DNA of 5,581 nucleotides. It comes from CAZXVW01 sp964644025. GTDB lineage: Bacteria > Acidobacteriota > Terriglobia > Bryobacterales > Bryobacteraceae. The DNA is taken from assembly GCA_964644025.1 (NCBI GenBank), contig CAZXVW010000248.1, positions 1-5,581 on the forward strand. Direction: 5' to 3'. Shown here in pieces: positions 1 through 4,621 of this stretch; position 1 is the first letter of the stretch, and the number at the start of each line of letters is the position of its first letter. Position numbers and translations under genes: made by a program. Below the pieces are notes generated by a model. That model did no database searches and was not told where the DNA came from. It saw only the letters and a program-made list of their open reading frames with translations.

Positions 1-79
1 CATGAAACCCGGTCAGCCTGATCAACACGCCGGACCCTGCCCCGACGATGCCGCGCGCGGTCCGGCGCAACGCCCTCAC
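1..79 (-). CDS. Probable 5' end of a further operon gene (partial)
   Basis: From a GTG at 79-77 the minus strand stays open to the window edge for 26 codons, reading MRALRRTARGIVGAGSGVLI and on. The GTG lies 2 nt after the TAA stop of the alpha/alpha-toroid gene, the tight spacing seen elsewhere in this block. An arginine-rich start followed by a short hydrophobic stretch is common in inner-membrane or glycan-processing proteins such as polysaccharide deacetylases, but 26 residues cannot identify a family. No clear Shine-Dalgarno is visible, so expression would rely on coupling to the gene upstream. It could also be chance open frame in GC-rich DNA. Confidence 0.35.
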   Translation of the reverse strand, partial: MRALRRTARGIVGAGSGVLIRLTGFH

Positions 80-81
80 AC

Positions 82-1272
82 TTAGGGACGGTGCTCCAGA
101 TCGCGTTCCGTGAGCAAGGCATCGACGAAAAACTTGGCGGCCCAATTCGGAAAAGCGAAGGGGATGTACCCGCCCCAAATCGGATCCGAGCCGGCAATTC
201 CCCCTCGGATGCCCGGGTTGGGATTGCCCAGCGGCTGCGCCGCCTTAACGAGCGCCAGCGCCCGGAGGGCCGCTTCACGAAAGACACCTTCGCCAAAGCG
301 CCGGTACAGGTGCCACCACAGAAGCGCCAACTGCGCGTTACCAGTCAGGCACGCGTAGTCGGCGCGTGGTTGCCATTGCCAGTCGAGAACGCCCGGCAGC
401 CAGCCTCTCTGCTCGAGCGTCACTGCGATACCCCGGGCGGCCTGCCGCACCGCGGCTACGCCGTCATCCCGGCCGAGCAGCTCGCAAGTCTTGAAAACGC
501 CCGCCAGCGTGTAGGCGATCGTGTGCGTCACCGCGCGCCGGCCGCGGTGATCCGCGGAAGTGAACCCGCAGCGGTCAAACCAGCCCGTCCGCTCCTCATA
601 ATGTTGCATGACCCAGTCCATGTGCCGCTCGCACGCTGCCAGAAAGTCTCCCCGTCCGGCATACTCACCCAGTTCCGCGAGCCAGCCGGTAGCATACGCA
701 CTGTAGGTTGCCGCTTCCCCCTCGTAGAAATACCTCCGCCAGGCCCCATCGTCGTCCTGAACAGACACCAGCCACTCCCCCGCCCTGAGTGCTGCCTTCA
801 GCACCCGCCGCTCACCGCTCGCCCGGTGCCATTGCGCCAAGCCGTGGATAATCTGAGCGGTATTGAAGGGCGAGGGCTCAGTGCGGTTGATCCCGATCTC
901 AAGGCCCGGAAATGCGCCCCCGGGCAACTGGATGCGTAAGAGGAATTCCACGGCCTGTTCCGCCCGTCGCAGAAACCCTGCGTCCAGTTCCTTCGCCAGC
1001 CTCAGCAACGTCGGGATCGCGTACCCGGTCGTTTCCGGGTAAGAGGAGCTCCAGCCTCGCCGCAAGTGGTACCGGCCTGCGACGCCGCCGTCACCATTTA
1101 CCTCTTGAGCCCGCGCGAGCCAGTCAGCCGTTGCAGCAAGATGCGCCCTGTCAGAGCGGCCCCGAGGTCTCATGCGGCGGCGCACAAGCTGTCCTGCCAG
1201 AAGCAACGCATTTCCGGGACGCCACGCTGCCCCTAGCTGCAATGAACGGACACAGGCACGGATCCGGCTCAT
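82..1272 (-). CDS. Alpha/alpha-toroid (prenyltransferase/squalene-cyclase-like) polysaccharide-locus protein
   Basis: The product is 396 aa from ATG 1272; a GTG one codon earlier at 1275 is the alternative start. It is built of repeated helix pairs with aromatic/glycine turns typical of alpha/alpha toroids: the GDGGVAGRY region and YPETTGYAIPTLLRLA near residues 60-94, LRIQLPGGAFPG near 112-123, FNTAQIIHGLA near 136-146, SVQDDDGAW near 170-178, AYATGWLAELGEY near 192-204 and WGGYIPFAFPNWAAKFF near 366-382. Proteins of this shape include polysaccharide lyases, glucuronyl C5-epimerases and terpene-cyclase-like folds. Similar proteins of unproven function occur in capsule and exopolysaccharide loci. 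There is no signal peptide, and no aspartate-rich cyclase motif was recognised, so terpene cyclisation is unlikely. It begins 3-6 nt after the stop of the sulfotransferase-methyltransferase gene and has no good Shine-Dalgarno of its own, which suggests translational coupling. A carbohydrate-modifying or carbohydrate-binding role is inferred mainly from fold and context. Confidence 0.85.
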   Translation of the reverse strand: MSRIRACVRSLQLGAAWRPGNALLLAGQLVRRRMRPRGRSDRAHLAATADWLARAQEVNGDGGVAGRYHLRRGWSSSYPETTGYAIPTLLRLAKELDAGFLRRAEQAVEFLLRIQLPGGAFPGLEIGINRTEPSPFNTAQIIHGLAQWHRASGERRVLKAALRAGEWLVSVQDDDGAWRRYFYEGEAATYSAYATGWLAELGEYAGRGDFLAACERHMDWVMQHYEERTGWFDRCGFTSADHRGRRAVTHTIAYTLAGVFKTCELLGRDDGVAAVRQAARGIAVTLEQRGWLPGVLDWQWQPRADYACLTGNAQLALLWWHLYRRFGEGVFREAALRALALVKAAQPLGNPNPGIRGGIAGSDPIWGGYIPFAFPNWAAKFFVDALLTERDLEHRP

Positions 1273-1278
1273 CACTGT

Positions 1279-2994
1279 TCACACCGGCCCTAGCACCAAA
1301 GCCCGCTTCCGGCCGTCCGGAGCCACCTTGACCTCCGCACGGAGACCCCGGTCCCTCGCAATCACTCTGGCCAGTTTCCCTAACGCAGGATACCGTGCAT
1401 TGCAGTAAAACCTCGGTACCAGAGGAAGCCCGAGATAGCGGGTCAGGAACTTCTTGACCGCCATCTTGCGGCCATACCAGCAGCGGGCATCGTGATCAAA
1501 GATGAGCACCATCCCCCCAGGCCTCACTTTTTGCAGCATTACCTGGCAGGCCCTCAAATGCAAGCTTCTGGGCAGTTGCTGGATCAAGTCATAAGCGTAA
1601 ATCAGATCGTACTTTGCCCCGGATGCGTCGGACTCGTACGACTCCGGGTCCAAGACATCTCCTTGCCTTAACCGTTCCCCCGGGACAAGTCCGCGCAATT
1701 TCTCCCGAGCCGCTCTCACCATCTGCGAGCTCAGATCGAATCCATGAAGGGCCAGTTCCCTCCGGCGCCTCCATTCTCCCGCCACGACAGCCAGCCAGGC
1801 GCCAGGCCCGCAGCCGCACTCGAGCACATTCAGCGGTCCGTCCCTCGGCAGCTTGCCGGAAACGTAATCAAGCGTCTCCTTGAAGAATCTCTTCGCCGGC
1901 TCCGAATGATCGAAACCCGGAGAGTAAATCCCCTGGTGGACCAACGCGTCAAAAGTTGCGGCTTGAATGCTCGCATAATCGCCTCTTGCCCGCTGTTTCC
2001 GCCGCCAGTCCCGTTCCAATCGACTTAGCCGGCGCAGACCGAGCCGCTCTCTGAAGCGCCGCAGCCGGCCGCCACGGTCGAGGAAATAGCAGAGTTCAAG
2101 CAAATACGCCGAGGCTAACTTCGGAATCACCGGGAATGATTCGTACCCTAGCTCTTTCAGCAATTCACCTGCTACCCCCTCAAACACCACTCGCTGCGAG
2201 CGGCTCATCTCCTGCTTCCACCGGAAGGCCTTGCTCGTTACCGGTGCGCGATCCAGTACTGGCCATAGCCACCGCCGCTCGGGAGGAATCTTACGGCTGA
2301 CTGCCTCCGGGTACTCCAGCATCGCCGGCGAGTACTCCACCCCGATGAAGCTACACAGGCGTCTCAGCGTCGCCTCGGTGTCCAGAATCAAATCCTCATA
2401 CCGGACCACCAAGTACCGCTGACGGCCGAGGATGCTGCCCATTTTCAGGTTCACCGTTACCCGATGGGCCCATCGTTCGGCGCACTCCAAAGGGTTGCTG
2501 GCGCCGTACGGCATCGTCTTATGAGAGAGGGCAACGTCGCGCCCATCCCGCACCAGATGAACGAACCGGGCGTTCGGAAACCACTGGGAGGCAATGTCCA
2601 TGTGGTCCAGGGTGGCAATATCGATGTTTCCCCACCGGGGTTTGCCCTGAGCCCGTGCGTAGAGCGAGTGAAACCGTTCCACAACAGCCGGGAAACTGCC
2701 CGGAGGCAATTCATCCAGCACCTCCCGGATATTCAGCCGCGCATCCCAGAGGCGAATCCGTTCCTCGGCCAACAGATCGTGAACTAACCGCTCGACATCC
2801 TCCTTGCGCTTCAGCTCGCCATATTCCTTCCGCCGGACCCAATACCGATACCACAGCCCGGTCGTGCTCAGGGGAACCGCAATGGCTGGGTGCGCTCCAA
2901 CCATCATCGAAAGGAGAGTTGTACCACTCCGCTCAAATCCGAACAGGAAAACCGCGGGCGCCGAGGAGGCTACCCGCGGGCTCTCAGCTTGCAT
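1279..2994 (-). CDS. Sulfotransferase-SAM methyltransferase fusion protein
   Basis: A 571-aa two-domain protein. The N-terminal half is a PAPS-dependent sulfotransferase. Its 5'-phosphosulfate-binding loop GFERSGTTLLS lies at about residues 19-29, the 3'-phosphate-binding motif HLVRDGRDVALS at about 146-157, and RYEDL at about 198-202. A basic linker (about 305-340, rich in RLRRFRERLGLRRL) leads to a class I methyltransferase with motif I ECGCGPGAW (about 392-400), motif II GFDLSSQM (about 418-425), GDV (about 445-447) and YDLIYAYDLIQQLP (about 462-475). Key motifs of both halves look intact. ATG 2994 is preferred because AAGGA at 3005-3001 sits 6 nt upstream; ATG 3000 is too close to that site, and GTG 3057 would add 21 atypical residues with no ribosome site. 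The acceptor is unknown; context suggests a glycan or lipid-linked saccharide that is both sulfated and methylated. It is followed at once by the alpha/alpha-toroid gene. Confidence 0.9.
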   Translation of the reverse strand: MQAESPRVASSAPAVFLFGFERSGTTLLSMMVGAHPAIAVPLSTTGLWYRYWVRRKEYGELKRKEDVERLVHDLLAEERIRLWDARLNIREVLDELPPGSFPAVVERFHSLYARAQGKPRWGNIDIATLDHMDIASQWFPNARFVHLVRDGRDVALSHKTMPYGASNPLECAERWAHRVTVNLKMGSILGRQRYLVVRYEDLILDTEATLRRLCSFIGVEYSPAMLEYPEAVSRKIPPERRWLWPVLDRAPVTSKAFRWKQEMSRSQRVVFEGVAGELLKELGYESFPVIPKLASAYLLELCYFLDRGGRLRRFRERLGLRRLSRLERDWRRKQRARGDYASIQAATFDALVHQGIYSPGFDHSEPAKRFFKETLDYVSGKLPRDGPLNVLECGCGPGAWLAVVAGEWRRRRELALHGFDLSSQMVRAAREKLRGLVPGERLRQGDVLDPESYESDASGAKYDLIYAYDLIQQLPRSLHLRACQVMLQKVRPGGMVLIFDHDARCWYGRKMAVKKFLTRYLGLPLVPRFYCNARYPALGKLARVIARDRGLRAEVKVAPDGRKRALVLGPV

Positions 2995-3000
2995 CAACAT

Positions 3001-3005
3001 TCCTT
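3001..3005 (-). promoter_or_regulatory. Shine-Dalgarno deciding the sulfotransferase-methyltransferase start
   Basis: AAGGA reads on the minus strand from 3005 to 3001. It is followed by ATG TTG ATG, and the second ATG at 2994 has the ideal 6-nt spacing. This argues for a start 21 codons inside the longest open frame. Confidence 0.6.
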
Positions 3006-3164
3006 GTTCCGTCAGCCGCGGCGAAATCCGGCGCGCCCCCAACCCTGCGCCAACCACCCGGCGAGCATCGCCTCAACCGCTTTCTTCTCCGGGCACCCCG
3101 TCGCACACCGAGCCGGCAGATCACCGCCCTATCCATCCGCCGATCCGGCATTGCAACCACCCGC

Positions 3165-3407
3165 TTACCTGCCCTGACGAGTGGCCAGCCAGCCGGCTAA
3201 CAGCTCATCCAGCAGGTTCCCAAAGTCTCGCTCCTCCTCCAGCAGCTCCCGCCTGACCTGCTTGTACAGATCCGCCCGCACATACGTCGAAATCTGCCGG
3301 TAGCGGGGATCGCTTCTCCGGCCCACTCTGCCGCCGGACGGCTTGCCGGCCGCCGGCTGCGCTACACCAACCGGGTCCAGAAGATTCTCAAACCGGTTCT
3401 TTCCCAT
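3165..3407 (-). CDS. Ribbon-helix-helix partition/CopG-like DNA-binding protein
   Basis: An 80-aa protein with a basic, flexible N-terminus (about 1-35, including GKPSGGRVGRRSDPRYR). A ribbon-helix-helix pattern follows: beta strand RQISTYV (about 37-43), helix ADLYKQVRRELLEEE (about 45-59), a turn, and helix FGNLLDELLAGWLA (about 62-75). Such small proteins occur beside ParA ATPases in plasmid-type partition modules, where they bind centromere or operator repeats and stimulate the ATPase. The start at ATG 3407 is chosen because GGAG at 3420-3417 lies 9 nt upstream; a longer frame from 3443 adds 12 residues with no ribosome site. A ParA remnant lies directly upstream on the same strand, so this is probably the orphaned partner. 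It may now act only as a repressor. The assignment rests on pattern and context, and no individual family is recognised with certainty. Confidence 0.72.
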   Translation of the reverse strand: MGKNRFENLLDPVGVAQPAAGKPSGGRVGRRSDPRYRQISTYVRADLYKQVRRELLEEERDFGNLLDELLAGWLATRQGR

Positions 3408-3457
3408 CAGCCTGCTCTCCCTGCTGACCGCCTGCCTGGCCACTCAGCCCCCGGCAG

Positions 3458-3472
3458 GCGTCTACCCAGATA
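3458..3472 (+). repeat. Direct repeat copy 1 flanking the ParA remnant
   Basis: GCGTCTACCCAGATA matches 14 of 15 bases of a copy at 3703-3717 in the same orientation, 245 bp away. The two copies bracket the ParA remnant. The remnant's premature stop codon (TAG, minus strand, 3464-3462) lies inside this copy. Confidence 0.6.
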
Positions 3473-3671
3473 GACAACCTCCTCGCCCGTTGCCACGTAA
3501 TCCACCCACCACACGCAACGGCAGCCGCCCCGGCTTTGCCCACTCGGCCCCTGATCGGTTTGGATCTTCGTCCACCATCAGGGCCGGTGCTTCCCGCCGC
3601 AGGTGGGCAGCCAGATGCACAGCCGTGGTTGAGGTGCCCACACCACCCTTGCAGCCGGCCACGGTGACCAC
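3462..3671 (-). pseudogene. parA-like: Truncated ParA/MinD-type partition ATPase remnant
   Basis: The minus-strand frame reads IIVVTVAGCKGGVGTSTTAV then HLAAHLRREAPALMVDEDPN, RSGAEWAKPGRLPLRVV, and stops at TAG 3464-3462 after about 20 unrelated residues. This is the start of a ParA-family ATPase: deviant Walker A KGGVGxxTTA, helix AVHLAAHL, and the DPNRS element that follows the A' aspartate. ParA proteins of this kind usually run to about 200 aa or more; only about 50 recognisable residues remain, with no Walker B region. The lysine after KGGVG is replaced by threonine (KGGVGTS). Some CpaE/TadZ proteins naturally have this change, but in a plasmid-type ParA it would abolish ATP hydrolysis. 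GTG 3671 is the first plausible start; the open frame extends in front to 3779 without ParA-like sequence. The ribbon-helix-helix gene follows, as in intact partition operons. The gene is probably decayed by internal deletion. Confidence 0.7.
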
Positions 3672-3680
3672 AATGATCTG

Positions 3681-3709
3681 ATTGTAGCGCCGCGCCGGGT
3701 ACGCGTCTA
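3681..3709 (-). promoter_or_regulatory. Putative sigma-70 promoter for the parA-like/ribbon-helix-helix operon
   Basis: On the minus strand, TAGACG (3709-3704, 4/6 to TTGACA) and TACAAT (3686-3681, 5/6 to TATAAT) are separated by 17 nt. Transcription would begin about 3674, almost at GTG 3671, so the message would be nearly leaderless. The -35 region overlaps both the inverted repeat and the second direct repeat, as expected of an autoregulated partition promoter. Confidence 0.4.
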
Positions 3710-3714
3710 CCCGG
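3695..3714. repeat. Perfect 7-bp inverted repeat, possible operator
   Basis: CCGGGTA (3695-3701) and TACCCGG (3708-3714) are exact reverse complements separated by 6 nt. The element lies between the divergent parA-like remnant and fliW and covers the -35 region and spacer of the putative minus-strand promoter. It may be an operator for the neighbouring ribbon-helix-helix protein. No T-tract follows on either strand, so a terminator is unlikely. Confidence 0.45.
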
Positions 3715-3717
3715 ATA
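3703..3717 (+). repeat. Direct repeat copy 2 flanking the ParA remnant
   Basis: GCGTCTACCCGGATA differs by one base from the copy at 3458-3472. It overlaps the right arm of the inverted repeat and the putative -35 element. It could be an iteron-like protein-binding site or the footprint of recombination or insertion. Confidence 0.6.
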
Positions 3718-3790
3718 CCCGCCCTTGTGGAGGACCGGGCGCCCCGCGACCCGCTGCAATTCGGCGATACGAGATACAAAGGCCTTCGTG

Positions 3791-4288
3791 ATGCAACAAT
3801 ACGTTCATGGAGACGAGCCCGTGAGGCAACTCACCACCGTGCACTTCGGTCGCGTTGACTACACCGATGAGCAGGTCATCACCTTCCCGGAGGGTTTGCC
3901 TGCGTTTGAACAGGAAACCATGTTCCTGATCATCGAGCGGCCAGCCACGGCCCCGGTGGTGTTTCTGCAAAGCCTGCGGCGTCCGGAGCTGGTCTTCATC
4001 ACGCTGCCGGTGCTGCTCGTAGATCCCACTTACCGGCTCGAGCTTGCGCCGGAAGATTTGCGCGCTCTGGAGCTGCCCGACGACCGGCAACCGGAGATCG
4101 GCCGGCAGGTGCTCTGTCTGGCCATCGTCACCGTTTCGGAATCGCGGCAGGCAACGGCAAACCTCATGGCCCCGGTGGTGATCAACCCGAAGACCCGCCG
4201 CGCCTTTCAACTTATCCAGCCACCCGGCCGTTATTCCCACCAGCACCCGCTGCAGACGGCTCTAGCAACGGAGGACCCATGCTCATAA
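3791..4288 (+). CDS. fliW: Flagellar assembly factor FliW
   Basis: A 165-aa FliW-family protein. FliW binds CsrA and blocks its RNA-binding activity; newly made flagellin binds FliW and releases CsrA, so flagellin synthesis is matched to its export. Family hallmarks in order are TVHFGRVDYTDEQVITFPEG near residues 16-35, LPAFEQETMFLII near 36-48, FLQSLRRPELVFITLP near 58-73, the VDPTYRLEL strand near 77-85, and the C-terminal NLMAPVVINPKTRRAFQLI near 124-142. The start is uncertain. ATG 3791 has AAAGG 8 nt upstream, while GTG 3821 has GGAG at 3809-3812 with 8-nt spacing and would give 155 aa, with the FG motif nearer the N-terminus as in most relatives. Its TAA stop overlaps csrA by 10 bp, so the two are translationally coupled. 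The upstream region contains no convincing sigma promoter on this strand. Confidence 0.93.
   Translation: MQQYVHGDEPVRQLTTVHFGRVDYTDEQVITFPEGLPAFEQETMFLIIERPATAPVVFLQSLRRPELVFITLPVLLVDPTYRLELAPEDLRALELPDDRQPEIGRQVLCLAIVTVSESRQATANLMAPVVINPKTRRAFQLIQPPGRYSHQHPLQTALATEDPCS
4270..4274 (+). promoter_or_regulatory. csrA Shine-Dalgarno with GGA motifs
   Basis: GGAGG ends 4 nt before ATG 4279, inside the end of fliW. The stretch ACGGAGGACCC holds two overlapping-spaced GGA trinucleotides, the core CsrA recognition element, so direct autoregulation of csrA translation is possible but not shown. Confidence 0.5.
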
Positions 4289-4545
4289 TCCGCCGCCGGC
4301 CTGGTGAGTCGGTTTTGTTGGGTGACAACATCGAGATTCGCGTCATCGAGATTTCCCCGCACCGCGTCAGCCTCGGCATCACCGCTCCTGCAGACCTCGT
4401 GATTTTGCGCAAGGAACTGCAGCTCGCTGGCCTGGAAAACCTGGCCGCCGCGCGCGGCGCTCCACTGGGAGTGGTCCGGGCGATCGCCTCCCGCTACCGG
4501 CGCGCCCGGCCGATTAATTCAAAATCCGCTCATCCGAACCGATAA
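4279..4545 (+). CDS. csrA: Carbon storage regulator CsrA, C-terminally extended
   Basis: An 88-aa CsrA/RsmA protein, an RNA-binding translational regulator that acts as a domain-swapped dimer on GGA motifs near ribosome-binding sites. The start MLIIRRRPGES matches the canonical MLxLxRKxGES, with Arg6 kept; GDNIEIRVIEI, RVSLGITAPADL and VILRKEL follow, including Arg44, the key RNA-contacting residue. The core ends near residue 55. A basic tail of about 30 residues follows (GVVRAIASRYRRARPINSKS), so it is longer than the 61-aa E. coli and 74-aa Bacillus proteins. In FliW-containing bacteria the C-terminal extension contributes to FliW binding, which fits the overlap with fliW. The final codons also encode a sigma-28-type promoter for the flagellin gene, so part of the tail may be shaped by promoter sequence. 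The most likely target is the flagellin leader immediately downstream. Confidence 0.95.
   Translation: MLIIRRRPGESVLLGDNIEIRVIEISPHRVSLGITAPADLVILRKELQLAGLENLAAARGAPLGVVRAIASRYRRARPINSKSAHPNR
4519..4545 (+). promoter_or_regulatory. Sigma-28 (FliA/SigD)-type promoter for flagellin, inside the csrA end
   Basis: TCAA (4519-4522, 3/4 to TAAA), a 15-nt spacer and ACCGATAA (4538-4545, 7/8 to GCCGATAA) match the FliA consensus in sequence and spacing. The last bases of the -10 element are the csrA stop codon. Transcription should start near 4552, giving a leader of about 70 nt. Late flagellin genes are the classic sigma-28 targets. Confidence 0.7.
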
Positions 4546-4564
4546 GCCAATCGTGAGAAGCAGG

Positions 4565-4576
4565 CGGCGCACGCCG
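4565..4576 (+). promoter_or_regulatory. Small GC-rich hairpin in the flagellin leader
   Basis: CGGC (4565-4568) can pair with GCCG (4573-4576) around a GCAC loop, only 2 nt before the larger leader hairpin. It may stack on that hairpin or protect the 5' end of the message. It is short and could be chance in GC-rich sequence. Confidence 0.25.
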
Positions 4577-4578
4577 TC

Positions 4579-4600
4579 AACCGGGAAAGGAATCCCGGTT
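4579..4600 (+). promoter_or_regulatory. Leader hairpin presenting GGA: probable CsrA site 1
   Basis: AACCGGGA (4579-4586) pairs perfectly with TCCCGGTT (4593-4600), enclosing the 6-nt loop AAGGAA. A GGA in the loop of a stable stem is the preferred CsrA ligand. It lies in the predicted flagellin leader, 24 nt upstream of a second GGA in the Shine-Dalgarno. T5 at 4599-4603 also makes it resemble a rho-independent terminator for csrA, so it may do double duty as a partial terminator or attenuator. Confidence 0.65.
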
Positions 4601-4610
4601 TTTCACAACT

Positions 4611-4616
4611 CAGGAG
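4611..4616 (+). promoter_or_regulatory. Flagellin Shine-Dalgarno and probable CsrA site 2
   Basis: CAGGAG ends 5 nt before ATG 4622 and is a strong ribosome-binding site. The same bases form CAGGA, close to the ARGGA core bound by CsrA, so CsrA binding here would directly block ribosome access. This parallels the two-site arrangement known for the Bacillus subtilis hag leader. Confidence 0.65.
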
Positions 4617-4621
4617 AAAAC

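Noticed and set aside
91..939. 282-codon plus-strand open frame
   Set aside because: It lies antisense to the alpha/alpha-toroid gene, has no recognisable domain, and is proline/arginine-rich as expected for a shadow frame in GC-rich DNA.
3128..3156. Minus-strand TTGCAA-N17-GATAGG as a promoter for the sulfotransferase gene
   Set aside because: Only 4/6 and 3/6 matches; too weak to list as a feature, though an internal promoter in this 170-nt gap is possible.
2655..3200. Plus-strand open frame of 181 codons across the sulfotransferase start
   Set aside because: Low-complexity composition (Pro, Arg, Ser) and antisense to the clear P-loop sulfotransferase; no family signal.
3695..3714. Inverted repeat as a rho-independent terminator
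   Set aside because: No T-run on either strand and it sits between divergent genes, where an operator is the simpler reading.
3763..3770. GGCGATAC as a sigma-28 -10 element for fliW
   Set aside because: 6/8 match only, with no TAAA-like -35 at the required spacing. A sigma-54 site was also sought around CTGCAAT (3754-3760), but the required GG is missing upstream.
3672..3779. N-terminal extension of the ParA-like frame to an ATG at 3779
   Set aside because: The 36 extra residues do not resemble ParA and span the palindrome, direct repeat and promoter; it looks like non-coding sequence that happens to be open.
3707..4246. Minus-strand open frame of 179 codons opposite fliW
   Set aside because: FliW on the plus strand is unmistakable; the antisense frame shows no domain and has His/Arg/Gly-rich shadow composition.
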